64,000 nt of DNA from Marinovum sp. (GCA_022447495.1 JAKVBH010000018.1:1-64000), one strand, 5' to 3'; shown: positions 25,901 to 35,257, numbered from the stretch's first letter. A program made the numbers and translations. The notes: a model not told the origin generated them from the letters alone.

Positions 25901-27553
25901 CGGTCGCACACCCATGGCGATCAAAGCCCGCGCAGCGGCGTTGGCCCGGGCGTCAAGCGCGGCATAGCTAAGTTTGGTATCCCCCACGATGATCGCAGTG
26001 GCATCCGGCTGCGCGGTCACTTTTGTGGCAAAAGCGGTGACCATGGTTTGGGTCGCGTCGATCTGGGTTTCGGTTTGATTCCAACCAGTGATCACCAAAG
26101 CGCGCTCGGCCTCGCCCATGCTGGGCAATTCACGGCCGTGTGCTTCCGCCTCCGCCATGGCAATAAGCCGCTCAGACAACAGCACCGCCATCTCCGCACT
26201 GATGCGCGCGCTGTCAGTGTAGAGCCCATCAGGCGTAAGGGTCAGCGCCGCACCGGGTAGCGCTGCATCTTCGAGAGAAACCCCAATGTCGGGCTGCGTC
26301 AACTCGCGGAGATCGGGGAACCGTTGTAGTAAGTCCAGCGCAAATCCAGGAAGCGCCAACACATCATCCAAAACATCTTGGGCACCAAAAGGCACCCAAC
26401 CCATGGCAACAGGCCCTTGGCCGGAATGCAAAAGCGCGACATCGCAGGCATCCATTCCACAGGACGTTTGGGCGAAATGCACCGCCACTTTGACCAGACT
26501 CTCAGACGTCAATTGCGGCAGCGCAAGCTTGGTGTGCTCGACCGTACCCTGGGCTTTAACCCCAGGCCAAATTGCTGGTTTCATGCCGCGTAGACGGGAC
26601 AGCCAATGGGTTTTCGCGCGACCCAGAACCTGCGCCTCGGCACGCCAATCGGCGGCGTCCGCGTCTGAGATCAGGGGGAGTGTACCCGCCTCGACGAGCT
26701 CTGGTTCTTGCAAAAGCGGGGTCAAAAGCCCAGTGAGCTTGAGCGCGCCATCGGCAAAACCAACAATGAGCGCATCCGTACCGACGCGTTTGAAAGCTCC
26801 AGGTGCGAGAACCTCCGAACACGGCTGTGCACCACGCACCATCCAAAAGGCATCCCCAGTCCAAAGTTTAGCCATGCCAATCGGGTTCGCGTAATCGCCG
26901 TGATCCAGTGCCTGCACCAAGCGCAGCGCCACGTCGCGACCGCGATCCACGCGCAGGGCGCCAGCGGCGTCAGGGCGTTCAAATTTGCCGACATAGGACC
27001 GCTTGCTCATGTCTTGGACTACTGCATTGGGCAGACCCGATTCGAGTGCGCTGATTACATCTCCAAAGCTATCAATAGCGGCGGCATAGCATTTGGTGTT
27101 GAGCGAGAGCGCCGTATCCCCATCGACCACGTCAAAGCTGCGTTGAACGATGATATCGCCCCCGTCGACCTCGGGTGTGATGCGATGCCAGGTGATGCCA
27201 TGGCGTGTCTCACCGGCAATCCGCGCCCAAACCGGCGCATTCAGCCCAGCATAGCGCGGCAAAAGCGCATCGTGGAAGTTTACCGCACCGCCCTTTGCGT
27301 GTTCAATCAGCACCTCTGGCAGGAGGCGCAAGTTCGCAATTGAGAGCACCCAATCGATCTCAAGATCCGCCACGCGCGATGCCAAATCTGTACCAGGGGC
27401 TTCGACGCGCAAACCTTCGGCACGCGCCCAATCGGCCAAGTCCGCCTTACCGGTCGACAAAGCCGCCACGCGATGCCCGGCTTCACGCCATTGCGCCAAG
27501 CACTCGCGGGTCAGGGATTCATCGCCGATGATGAGTGCGCTAAGCTGGGTCAT
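22988..27553 (-). CDS. NRPS-like protein: formyltransferase - split adenylation domain with luciferase-like monooxygenase - PCP
   Basis: 1521 residues. Domains: FMT-like formyltransferase (1 to about 300; NFHDALLPRYAG with N92 and H94, GGDII with D133). Residues about 310-490 resemble the C-terminal part of a condensation domain but lack HHxxxDG. Adenylation core A1-A4 (about 500-715; TSGSTGRPKG, SFDISVLEIF). A luciferase-like FMN monooxygenase is inserted between A4 and A5 (about 730-1090; TPERHFHAFGG, ASGWQPDDFVLRPEN), as in the MupA/Atu3671 group. A5-A10 follow (NMYGPTETTIW, YRTGDLVRW, NQKIDRKALP), then PCP (DLGGHSLLAV, S433 of the final third, residue 1433). The Arg-rich tail lacks a release domain. 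Pocket residues read D-I-L-Q-L-G-M-I-W-K, one change from the glycine code. Start 27553 has GGAG upstream and overlaps the GT2 stop by 14 bp. Confidence 0.88.
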   Translation of the reverse strand: MTQLSALIIGDESLTRECLAQWREAGHRVAALSTGKADLADWARAEGLRVEAPGTDLASRVADLEIDWVLSIANLRLLPEVLIEHAKGGAVNFHDALLPRYAGLNAPVWARIAGETRHGITWHRITPEVDGGDIIVQRSFDVVDGDTALSLNTKCYAAAIDSFGDVISALESGLPNAVVQDMSKRSYVGKFERPDAAGALRVDRGRDVALRLVQALDHGDYANPIGMAKLWTGDAFWMVRGAQPCSEVLAPGAFKRVGTDALIVGFADGALKLTGLLTPLLQEPELVEAGTLPLISDADAADWRAEAQVLGRAKTHWLSRLRGMKPAIWPGVKAQGTVEHTKLALPQLTSESLVKVAVHFAQTSCGMDACDVALLHSGQGPVAMGWVPFGAQDVLDDVLALPGFALDLLQRFPDLRELTQPDIGVSLEDAALPGAALTLTPDGLYTDSARISAEMAVLLSERLIAMAEAEAHGRELPSMGEAERALVITGWNQTETQIDATQTMVTAFATKVTAQPDATAIIVGDTKLSYAALDARANAAARALIAMGVRPGDLVGLCTARSTHLVVGALAIHKAGAAYVPMDPSYPRDRLAIFAEDSAAQVILCEAATRDSMADMDVDMLLLDGDPRVENADTAPLENIAKPEDLAYVIFTSGSTGRPKGVMVEHRNVINFFAGMDARTPTGPSDCWLALTSLSFDISVLEIFYTLSRGARVVLVSEQDRLEAAQTMAVSDQEMAFSLFYWGNDDGVGRDKYTLLLEGAKFADKNGFCAVWTPERHFHAFGGPYPNPSVTGAAVAAVTQNIGVRAGSCVAPLHHTARIAEEWSVIDNLTGGRAGMAIASGWQPDDFVLRPENTPPENKAAMLRQIEELRALWRGEEVSFPRQDGKMHAVVTQPRPVSKELPVWVTTAGNPKTWEDAGRMGANVLTHLLGQSVDEVAQKIKIYHAALRDAGHDPTDFQVTLMLHTFLADSRDAAREVAREPMKDYLRAAAALIKQYAWAFPAFKRPEGAKNAFELDLEGLSEDELDAILEFAFERYFTDSGLFGTVEDALARVEDLKNIGVTEVACLIDYGIARDTVLDGLRPLAKVVAAANAGVEIDPQDRSIAAQIRRHGVSHMQCTPSMARLLLGEPETAKALGNLRQILLGGEALPGGLVAQLADVTNASVENMYGPTETTIWSTTAAARSDQAIAPIGTPIANTEVYVVDEAGVPVPVGVEGELLIGGLGVTRGYWKRDDLTAERFIENPFGKGHLYRTGDLVRWQSDGALAYIGRADGQVKLRGHRIEMGEIEAVLMAQPGVTEAVCVVRARDQLVGYILGDAQPGAMRQALATHLPGYMVPNQVVVLDAFPLTPNQKIDRKALPDPKEIKTNLTPVATAPKPLPQVAVKPRKVVVAKPAAAPSLDMTEAVAKVWSNALSVSDIQPHDSFFDLGGHSLLAVQVHRALRSKLGADRLSIADIFGYPTLSGLVARIVQVNPGLASGTPANDAPAPTTQEVAGLGNTRADRRKNAIARRREMRARRMH

Positions 27554-28553
27554 GGGTTTTATCTCCGAGGGGGCGAATTTGGCGCGCCTTGACTTTCCAA
27601 GGCCACAAGGCTCGGAAATCGTGGGCAATCAAATCGCGTAGAAAATGCTTGGGGTCGGCGGGAGGTCGGCTTTGGATCGCCGCGCGCAGCCGCCAGATCA
27701 GCCCCCCCAAGACATGCGCCTTGGTGGCCAAAACGGCGGTAAGCCAACCATGGTTTTTGGTGAAGTAATGTGACCGGCTGTCGAGCCAGAAGCCGGGGAC
27801 ACGGTCCCAGGTCTTCATACCCGTCGATACGCTGCCAATATGGGCGACACGGCTTTGCGGGATGTACCATGTTGGCCACCCGGCGCGCGCAGCGCGCAAA
27901 CACAGATCGGTCTCTTCAAAGTAAAGAAAGAAGGTCTCGTCAAAGAGGCCAATCTCTTCAAGCACCTCGCGGCGCATCATCAGGCTCGCCCCGGCCAGCC
28001 AATCGACCCGTTCGGGACGGATCGGCAATTGGTCCAAAGGCATTCGATGGTGGGCAAGCAAACGTGTGATTGGCCCGGTGCGTGCGGCGCCTTCAAACTC
28101 GCTGAGTACAGAAGGAAACCGGAACGCGGTCACATGGCCGTCGCCGTCTTCGCCATGTATGTGCGAGCCGACGAAACCCACTTTGGGGTTTTGCACCAAA
28201 TGGTCGTAGAGCACTTCAATGGCATCGGGCGCTGGGAAGGCATCAGAGTTCAACAAGTAGTAGAAATCCGGTGCGCTGCCGTCGGAGAGCCCGGCGCGCA
28301 TACCCACATTGTTGCCTGCGCCATAGCCGCCATTCCAGCCGGACTCGATCACACGGACGTTGTCCCAACCGCGTTCTGTCACGTGTGCTGAGAGAGCCTC
28401 AAACGAACCATCGCCGCTATCGTTGTCGACAATCACCATCTCAGCAGGCAACCGACCCAACGCGTGCATGGCACTATCGGCGGCGCGCGCCGTCATCTCT
28501 GCGGTGCGATAGTTGAGTAAGACAGCAAGGAGGCGCGGCGCAGTCATGGTCAT
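27540..28553 (-). CDS. Glycosyltransferase family 2 (rhamnosyltransferase-like)
   Basis: 337-residue GT2 of the WbbL/RfbN-like type, predicted to transfer a deoxysugar such as rhamnose. Motifs are VLLNYRTAEMT and VIVDNDSGDGS at the N-terminus, YYLLNSDAFP (DxD equivalent), GASLMMRREVLEEIGLFDE and the FLYFEETDLCLRA catalytic region. It sits between the PKS (stop 28554, adjacent to this start) and the NRPS-like gene (14-bp overlap), so all three are almost certainly one transcript. That placement argues that a sugar is attached to the polyketide/peptide product or its carrier; the acceptor is not known. An internal ATG at 28547 is an alternative start. Confidence 0.88.
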   Translation of the reverse strand: MTMTAPRLLAVLLNYRTAEMTARAADSAMHALGRLPAEMVIVDNDSGDGSFEALSAHVTERGWDNVRVIESGWNGGYGAGNNVGMRAGLSDGSAPDFYYLLNSDAFPAPDAIEVLYDHLVQNPKVGFVGSHIHGEDGDGHVTAFRFPSVLSEFEGAARTGPITRLLAHHRMPLDQLPIRPERVDWLAGASLMMRREVLEEIGLFDETFFLYFEETDLCLRAARAGWPTWYIPQSRVAHIGSVSTGMKTWDRVPGFWLDSRSHYFTKNHGWLTAVLATKAHVLGGLIWRLRAAIQSRPPADPKHFLRDLIAHDFRALWPWKVKARQIRPLGDKTHDPA

Positions 28554-31500
28554 TTACTCCGCTGCCTTTGAGAGCTCTTCATCGAACAGCTCCTCTGGTT
28601 CTGCCTCTTCGATCGCCCGGCGCATAGAGGCCGCGAGAACTCGGACGTGTGGCTCAAGCACCATGGAATCGTGGTCACCAGGAACCTCTTCCACCGCGAT
28701 GCCGGGCACGAATTGGCTCCAGTCATTGTCGTGGAAGAGATACGCGCGCTCACTGCTCACCAACTGACCGTCGGAGACGGTCCAGTGGCCCACAAGCGGT
28801 GGTCGGAAGAGATGCAAATTGCCCTGCCACGGACGTACTTGGTACGCGTTTACGGCCGCGATAAAGGCGGCTTCGATCTCTGCATTGTGAAAGGCGTGAT
28901 CGTCGCCAGTGTTCTCCACCGTGCCTTGGCGTTTTGCGATTTCCCAAGCGATGCGGTTCTTGAGCCATTTGAACGGATAGGCGGGCCCCTTGCGGCGCAG
29001 CTCTTGGAGTTGGATCAATATTCGGTCGCGGCGCTCCAGCGGGCGGCGCACGGGAAGAGGCGTATCCAGCAGGATCAAGATACCCACGTGTTGGCCTGCG
29101 GCTTCAAGTTGCCGCGCGATCTCAAAGGCCGTGATGCCACCGCCAGAGAACCCACCCAGGTAGTAGGGGCCCTCAGGCTGCACCGCACGCATCTCAAAAA
29201 TGTAGTCGCGGGCCGCCTCTTCGATGCTCCGATGCGGGTCTTCGCCGCCATAAAGGCCACGAGCTTGCAGGCCGAAGAAGGGCCGATCCGCGCCCAGCAA
29301 ATGGGCCAGATGACGCAGGTTAAGGACATTGCCGAACATGCCCGCGACCAAGAAGAACGGCGCTTGCGAGCCGCCCTCGCCTTCGTGCATCGGCACCAGA
29401 TGGCGGAAGCGTGGCTTGGCCTCTGCCATGGGCGCCTCAGAGGCGACGGTTGCCGTTTGATCGATTCCTGTGCGCTCCACGATCATCGCAGCACAGGTGC
29501 GGATCGTCGGCGCTTCAAAGAGGACCGATATCGGGAAGTCAACACGATAGGTCTTTTTGACCATCGCAAAGAGCCGCACCGCAATGAGCGAGTGCCCCCC
29601 AAGGTCAAAGAAGCTGTCGTCAATCCCCACTTGGGTCACGCCCAAAAGCTCGGACCAGAACCCGGCAAGGGTCTGTTCGATCTCCGTTTCGGGCACGGCA
29701 TAGTCACTGTCGAGGTCGGGTCTTTCAAAGGCGGCGCCAAGCTGGGTCGCCTCTTCCTGAGCCGCTGCCTGGGCGATCAAGTCCTCTATGGGTAGTGAGG
29801 AGACCACGACTTGTGACTCGGGTCTCGCCAGTGCGCGCAAGAATGCATCGGACCCTTCATGGGCGAGAATGCCTTGGGTCAGATTGTGACGCAGGCGTAG
29901 CTCCGCAGGCGAAAGCGGCGCGGCGGGGCCTGCATCGTCAAAGGTCAGCTCGGCCTCGCTGAGCGGTGGCATGGCACCGAAACTGCCCGCGAAATCAAGG
30001 CGTTTGATCTCAAACCCGCTGATCTCAACACAGACGGCACCGTCGGGGTCAAAGACCGTAATGTCGAACTTGGCTGTGGCGCTCGTGGCGGTGTTTTCAG
30101 CCGCGTTACGGACCCAAGAGATCGCTTCCTCAGGTAACATTTGGTGCACATCGATGCGCCCGTAGCGCATGGGAACCCACAGCGTTGCGCCATCGTAACC
30201 CTTGATCAACTCCATGCCCCAACCGGTGGCAATGTCCATCAGAGCGGGGTGTAGAGCGTAACCTGCGGCGAGATCGCCCGTGGCATGTTGTGGCAGTCGT
30301 ACACGGGCCAGGCCTTCACCCTCACCCAGGACTTTGCCGCGCAGCACGGACCAGCGTGGCCCAAAGGCCAAGTGACCTTCCTGCGCAGAGCGGATTGGGA
30401 TGTCGCTCTTGGATAACGCAGCCATGCGCGCCGAGACGGTCTGCAAATCAATCTGCGCCGTTTTGGCCTTGGCGTTGAGCAGAACCAGCGCCTCGGCGTG
30501 CAATTGCCAGGCTTTGCGACCCTCGAACATAATCGCAGAACGGACCGCAACATCATAGCCGCGTTTGGACCGGGCCAGTGTGACGCGCACGTCTTTTGCC
30601 GCCGAGACCTGCAATGGGCGCAAGAAGCTCAGATCACGAACAGAGAAGGCGCCCGTTTCACCTTGAGCGCGCAACGCCTGAGCGATCAGTTCGATATACC
30701 CGGTACCTGGGAGGATCGCGGCATTGTCATGACGCGTACGGTGTTCATTGAGCACCCAAAGCGCATCGACATCCCAAGTCGCCTCAAAGGCGCGGGTGTT
30801 GTCGCGATCAAAGGTCGCCACGTCGAGCAACGGCACATCCGTGGGTGTACGCGGTTGTTCTGGCATATCGCCATCTCGGGCGGCCACGCTTTCTGCGGCC
30901 ATGCCAACGTCGGACCAGATGCCCCAGTTGAGCGCGACCACGCGGGTCTCGCTGCCCACGCGGGACGTGGCATAGGCATTGAGGTATTCGTTGGCGGCGA
31001 CGTAGTCGACCTGACCTGCAGGCGCAGTGACCGTGGAGGTCGAAGAAAAGAGAACCATCCAATCAAGCACACCATCGGGGAAGAGCGCATCGAGGACTTG
31101 GAGGCCATGGATCTTGGGTGTGAAGACGTCTTCGATCTCAGCTGGGCGTTTGGCCATGAGCGGGCCATCGTTGATAACGCCAGCCGCATGCACAACGCCG
31201 TGGATACCGTCCGCTGCTTGGCGGAAGTCTTTGGTGGCCTTTTCCATGGCGGGCTGGTTACAGACATCTGCCTGAACGACATGCACAGCAGCACCCTGGG
31301 CTTCGAGCTGTTGCACAGCGGCGATGCGCCGCGAGATGCGCTCTAGCGGCCCGAAGTCAGCGATATGACGATCCCAAGCGCTGCGCTCGGGCAATGCGCT
31401 ACGGCTCACCAGACCGATATGTTTGGCACCTTCTGCAACGAGACGTTCGGCAACGCTTAGGCCGATACCACCGAACCCCCCGGTGACAAGATAAGCGCCG

Positions 31501-34500
31501 CCATCGCGGACTTTGGGCGCCTCCGCCTCGGCTAGTGGCATGGTCCGTACAGTGCGTTCGTAGCGTTTAGGTCCACGCAGCGCAGCTTCATAAGCGCGCG
31601 GTGGCGACAATAGGTCTTCGAGCAACGCATCGGTCAGCGCGGACAGATCACGAGGCGAAGACTTCCCAAAGAACGACTTGACCGGTTGTTCTGGCAAGGT
31701 GACGTCGATGGCGGCAACCGAGACCGAGGGAAGCTCCCGCGGGATCACCCGCAGGGGGCCAGAAAGCGTCGACTTCTGCGGGTACGTCAGTTCTTCAGAA
31801 CGCGCACGCACTGCACCGTTGGTCACGGCGGTGATGTGCACATCGCTGACGCCCTCAGTCTCCAAGGCTTGTGCGAGGAAGAGCAGCGCGTAGAAGCCCT
31901 GTTCCTGAACACGGTGGAAGAAGGAGGAACCGGGACGATGGGATTCATCTTTGGTCACCAACCAGAAATGGGCCACGCGACCAGGCACGATGCCCCGCGA
32001 AAGTAAGTCTTGGATCAGGAGGTCATAGCCCTCTCGCCCGCGCTCTGGCGAGAGGATGTAGTCGGTCTCATCGAGTCGTGAAAAGGTGTCGCCTGGACGG
32101 ATGCGCACAACGGTATGGCCGCCATTGGCCAGGCGATCCCCAAGCCCACGCGCGAGCCCGGCATCGTCTTCAAAGATCAGCCATGTCTCGGGCGTACTAT
32201 CGGTGAGATTATCCGCCACATCGATTTCGCAAGGCGCGACTTGCGGTACCCAAGCAATGCGCGCGCCCCAGTCTTCGATTTCATCAGAGCGGGTGAGGAA
32301 ACTCTCCTCGGCGCTCTCGCGGGCTTGGCCAGGCTCGATGAAATAGGTCTGATGTTGGAAGGCATAGGTCGGCAAAGGCAGGCGACGACGGGGGATGTCG
32401 CTCCAGATTTGCTCCCAATCGATCTCCACGCCCAGCGCGTTGAGGCGCCCGAGTGTCAGAAGGAACTGTGCGTCGTCTTCGATCTCATCTTGCGCATGGC
32501 GCAGGGTGCCGAGGACTTGGTTTGCTGGCACAGAGGGGTGCATACGCGCCAGCGACGTGAGTGCTTTGCCTGGGCCAACCTCCAGGAAAACACGAACAGG
32601 GGTTTCGGCAAGCGTGGCGATGCCATCCGCAAAACGGACCATACCGCGCAGGTGATCCACCCAGTAGTCAGGATCGCAGGCCTCTGCGTCGGTGAGCATT
32701 TTGCCAGAGCGGTTGGAGATCACCGGGATTTGCGGCGCATGCAGCGACATGGAACGCAAATGCGTGCGGAAATCATCCAATATCGGTTCCAGTAGGTGAG
32801 AATGCGCAGCGATGTCGATGGCGATGCGCTGGCATTCGATCTCGCGCTGGGCGAGTTCGTTTTCAAGCGCGCCGAGCGCCGCTTTGGGACCGGAAGCGAC
32901 AGAGAGGCCCGGGGCGTTTTCGGCACCGATATCGATGTCATCAGGCAAGAGCGGGCGCAGTTCTTTGGCGGACAAGGCTACAGAGAGCATTCCGCCAGGG
33001 GCCACGGTATCGAACAGCGTACCGCGCTTGTGCACGAGACCGATGCAATCCTCAAAGGACATGACACCTGCAACTGCTGCGGCTGCGTTTTGTCCCATGG
33101 AGTGACCGATCAAAGCGGCAGGTTCGACACCCCAAGACATCCAAAGTTGCGCCAAGGCGTATTCCACGATCATGGTGAGCGGGAGTTGCAGCGAGGGTTG
33201 GGTGAGGCGTTTGTCAGCCTTGGCGTGGTCCTCTAGCGCGGGCAGCCACAGCGCGCGCATGTCTTCTGATGTGAGCGTGGCGAGGTGCTCGAGTCCGCGG
33301 TCCATCCATTCCGCAAAGACCGGCTCAGTCTCGTAGAGGTCCCGCGCCATGCCTGCATATTGTGCACCGCCACCAGGGAACATGAAGACAACCTCGGGGT
33401 CCTCCTCAAGGGCGGCATGTGTGAAGACGCGGCGCGGATCGTTCGAAGCCAAACGCTCGGCGGCTTCGGCCGCCGTTCCCGCCACGGTGACCAGGCGATG
33501 TTCGAAATGGCGGCGCCCTTCTTCGAGTGTGAAGGAGACATCAGCCAAGTTGATGTCAGGATTGGCGCGCAGGTATTCTGCAAGGCGCGCGGCATTGGTC
33601 TCCATCGCGGCCTTGCTGCGGCCCGTAACTGTTATGATGTGATACGGCCAATCAGAGGTTTCGCTTTCAGCGAATTTAGGTGCTTCTTCGAGCACGATAT
33701 GAGCATTTGTTCCGCCCACACCAAGGGAATTCACGCCGGCGCGGCGCGGTGCACCGTGGCGTGGCCATGGTGTCAACGCGGCATTCACCGCGAAGGGGGA
33801 GGTTTCGAAATCAATCGACGGGTTTGGCGCTTCATAGCCCAGCGAAGGCGGCATCGCCTCGTGATAGAGCGCAAGGCTGGCTTTAGCGAGCGAGGCCACA
33901 CCAGCCGCTGTATCGAGATGGCCAATGTTGGTTTTGACCGATCCAATCCGGCAATAGTTCGTGGCCTCCGTGCTTTCGCGAAACGCCTGAGTAAGCGCTG
34001 CCACTTCGATGGGATCGCCCAGATACGTTCCAGTGCCGTGGCATTCAACATATCCCACGCTGTCCGCGGTTACACCCGAGACTGCCAAAGCCTCGGAAAT
34101 GGCGGCGGATTGCCCTTCGACAGAGGGGGCCAGGTAGCCGGCCTTTTGCGCGCCGTCATTGTTGACGGCAGAGCCTTTTATAACGGCCCAAATGTGATCG
34201 CCGTCCAAAAGTGCGTCTTCGAGGCGGCGCAGAACCACGACGCCCACGCCAGAGCCAAACACCGTGCCTTGAGCGCGATGGTCAAAGGCGTGGCAGGCGC
34301 CGTCGGGCGAGAGGATCTCGTTTTCCTTATAGAGATAGCCGCGCGCATGGGGCATTTCGATGGTCACGCCACCGGCCAAAGCCATGTCACACTCACCATT
34401 GAGGAGCGCCTGCGCGGCATAGTGCGTGGCCACCAGCGAGGTTGAACAGGCGGTTTGCAAGTTGATTGAGGGCCCTTGCAGGTTCAGGATGTGGCTTAGC

Positions 34501-35033
34501 CGCGTGGCAAGGAAATCTTTGTCGTTGCCGGTATGACGAAGCAGGAACATGCCCGTCTGATCGACCAGATCGGGGTTCGAGCAGATGTTGAAATAGAAAT
34601 AGCTGCCCATGCCGCAGCCTGCGTAGACCCCAATGGGGCCGTCGAAATAATCGGGCACATGGCCCGCGGTTTCCAAGGCTTCCCAAGAAACCTCTAGGAA
34701 TTGGCGGTGTTGCGGATCTAGGATCGCCGCCTCCTTGGGCGAGAAGCCAAAGAAATCGGCGTCGAAGCCCGCGAAATCGTCGAGCATAGCCGCATAGGGT
34801 ACGTAATTGCTCTGCGCCATGCGACCGGGGTTTTCACCGGCCTCTTTAAGGGTTTCGCTAGACAGCTTTTTGATGGAAGAGGTGCCGGAACGGAGATTTT
34901 GCCAGTACTGTTCGGGGTTCTGAGCACCGGGCACGCGCAACGCCATGCCAACGATGGCAATGTCAGTGTCGCCCGAAACATAACCTTCCAACTCGGTACC
35001 CTCGAACGCGGTGCTTTGGTTGTCCTGCGACAT
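28554..35033 (-). CDS. Type I polyketide synthase, KS-AT-KR-DH-ACP-TE
   Basis: 2159-residue single-module PKS. KS (about 22-450): Cys196 in TACSTSL, His332 in CHGTGT, His372 in NIGHLDT. AT (about 548-850): GHSMG with Ser645; specificity motif AAHSH, not decisive. KR (about 1175-1375): GGFGGIG, Ser/Tyr1344/Asn1348 in VDYVAANEYLN. DH (about 1420-1690): His1431 region with the usual Gly of HxxxG replaced by His, then Asp1600 in LHPALMD. ACP (about 1780-1855): Ser1815 in DLGGHSL. TE (about 1890-2140): Ser1963 in GFSGGG, His2121. Placing KR before DH differs from the standard DH-KR order. It begins a three-gene operon with a GT2 and a monooxygenase NRPS-like gene. Start ATG 35033 follows a purine-rich GAGGGGGAA. 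Confidence 0.9.
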   Translation of the reverse strand: MSQDNQSTAFEGTELEGYVSGDTDIAIVGMALRVPGAQNPEQYWQNLRSGTSSIKKLSSETLKEAGENPGRMAQSNYVPYAAMLDDFAGFDADFFGFSPKEAAILDPQHRQFLEVSWEALETAGHVPDYFDGPIGVYAGCGMGSYFYFNICSNPDLVDQTGMFLLRHTGNDKDFLATRLSHILNLQGPSINLQTACSTSLVATHYAAQALLNGECDMALAGGVTIEMPHARGYLYKENEILSPDGACHAFDHRAQGTVFGSGVGVVVLRRLEDALLDGDHIWAVIKGSAVNNDGAQKAGYLAPSVEGQSAAISEALAVSGVTADSVGYVECHGTGTYLGDPIEVAALTQAFRESTEATNYCRIGSVKTNIGHLDTAAGVASLAKASLALYHEAMPPSLGYEAPNPSIDFETSPFAVNAALTPWPRHGAPRRAGVNSLGVGGTNAHIVLEEAPKFAESETSDWPYHIITVTGRSKAAMETNAARLAEYLRANPDINLADVSFTLEEGRRHFEHRLVTVAGTAAEAAERLASNDPRRVFTHAALEEDPEVVFMFPGGGAQYAGMARDLYETEPVFAEWMDRGLEHLATLTSEDMRALWLPALEDHAKADKRLTQPSLQLPLTMIVEYALAQLWMSWGVEPAALIGHSMGQNAAAAVAGVMSFEDCIGLVHKRGTLFDTVAPGGMLSVALSAKELRPLLPDDIDIGAENAPGLSVASGPKAALGALENELAQREIECQRIAIDIAAHSHLLEPILDDFRTHLRSMSLHAPQIPVISNRSGKMLTDAEACDPDYWVDHLRGMVRFADGIATLAETPVRVFLEVGPGKALTSLARMHPSVPANQVLGTLRHAQDEIEDDAQFLLTLGRLNALGVEIDWEQIWSDIPRRRLPLPTYAFQHQTYFIEPGQARESAEESFLTRSDEIEDWGARIAWVPQVAPCEIDVADNLTDSTPETWLIFEDDAGLARGLGDRLANGGHTVVRIRPGDTFSRLDETDYILSPERGREGYDLLIQDLLSRGIVPGRVAHFWLVTKDESHRPGSSFFHRVQEQGFYALLFLAQALETEGVSDVHITAVTNGAVRARSEELTYPQKSTLSGPLRVIPRELPSVSVAAIDVTLPEQPVKSFFGKSSPRDLSALTDALLEDLLSPPRAYEAALRGPKRYERTVRTMPLAEAEAPKVRDGGAYLVTGGFGGIGLSVAERLVAEGAKHIGLVSRSALPERSAWDRHIADFGPLERISRRIAAVQQLEAQGAAVHVVQADVCNQPAMEKATKDFRQAADGIHGVVHAAGVINDGPLMAKRPAEIEDVFTPKIHGLQVLDALFPDGVLDWMVLFSSTSTVTAPAGQVDYVAANEYLNAYATSRVGSETRVVALNWGIWSDVGMAAESVAARDGDMPEQPRTPTDVPLLDVATFDRDNTRAFEATWDVDALWVLNEHRTRHDNAAILPGTGYIELIAQALRAQGETGAFSVRDLSFLRPLQVSAAKDVRVTLARSKRGYDVAVRSAIMFEGRKAWQLHAEALVLLNAKAKTAQIDLQTVSARMAALSKSDIPIRSAQEGHLAFGPRWSVLRGKVLGEGEGLARVRLPQHATGDLAAGYALHPALMDIATGWGMELIKGYDGATLWVPMRYGRIDVHQMLPEEAISWVRNAAENTATSATAKFDITVFDPDGAVCVEISGFEIKRLDFAGSFGAMPPLSEAELTFDDAGPAAPLSPAELRLRHNLTQGILAHEGSDAFLRALARPESQVVVSSLPIEDLIAQAAAQEEATQLGAAFERPDLDSDYAVPETEIEQTLAGFWSELLGVTQVGIDDSFFDLGGHSLIAVRLFAMVKKTYRVDFPISVLFEAPTIRTCAAMIVERTGIDQTATVASEAPMAEAKPRFRHLVPMHEGEGGSQAPFFLVAGMFGNVLNLRHLAHLLGADRPFFGLQARGLYGGEDPHRSIEEAARDYIFEMRAVQPEGPYYLGGFSGGGITAFEIARQLEAAGQHVGILILLDTPLPVRRPLERRDRILIQLQELRRKGPAYPFKWLKNRIAWEIAKRQGTVENTGDDHAFHNAEIEAAFIAAVNAYQVRPWQGNLHLFRPPLVGHWTVSDGQLVSSERAYLFHDNDWSQFVPGIAVEEVPGDHDSMVLEPHVRVLAASMRRAIEEAEPEELFDEELSKAAE

Positions 35034-35096
35034 CCCAGATTCCCCCTCGGCGTCAGATGTGGCTATCCGACGATTACGGTTAAAGTGAGGCTTGGG

Positions 35097-35134
35097 ATTC
35101 TAAACAATGCCCCTCTTTTGTCATAGTTTATGAC
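35097..35134 (-). promoter_or_regulatory. Promoter-like sequence with palindromic operator upstream of the PKS operon
   Basis: On the minus strand ATGACA (35124-35119) and TAGAAT (35102-35097) are spaced 16 bp, resembling a sigma-70 promoter about 65 bp before the PKS start. A perfect palindrome GTCATA-GTT-TATGAC (35120-35134) covers the -35 hexamer, the layout of a repressor or activator operator. Confidence 0.5.
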
Positions 35135-35257
35135 TTGTCAGATATTTTTGAAAAAATGCCGGGGAATTTAAAGCCGGATGCCCCTACTCATTAGGATAGC
35201 AGACCCGCGCATAGGGCTATTTCGCCGATATTTGAGAATGTTGCGAGACATACTGTG

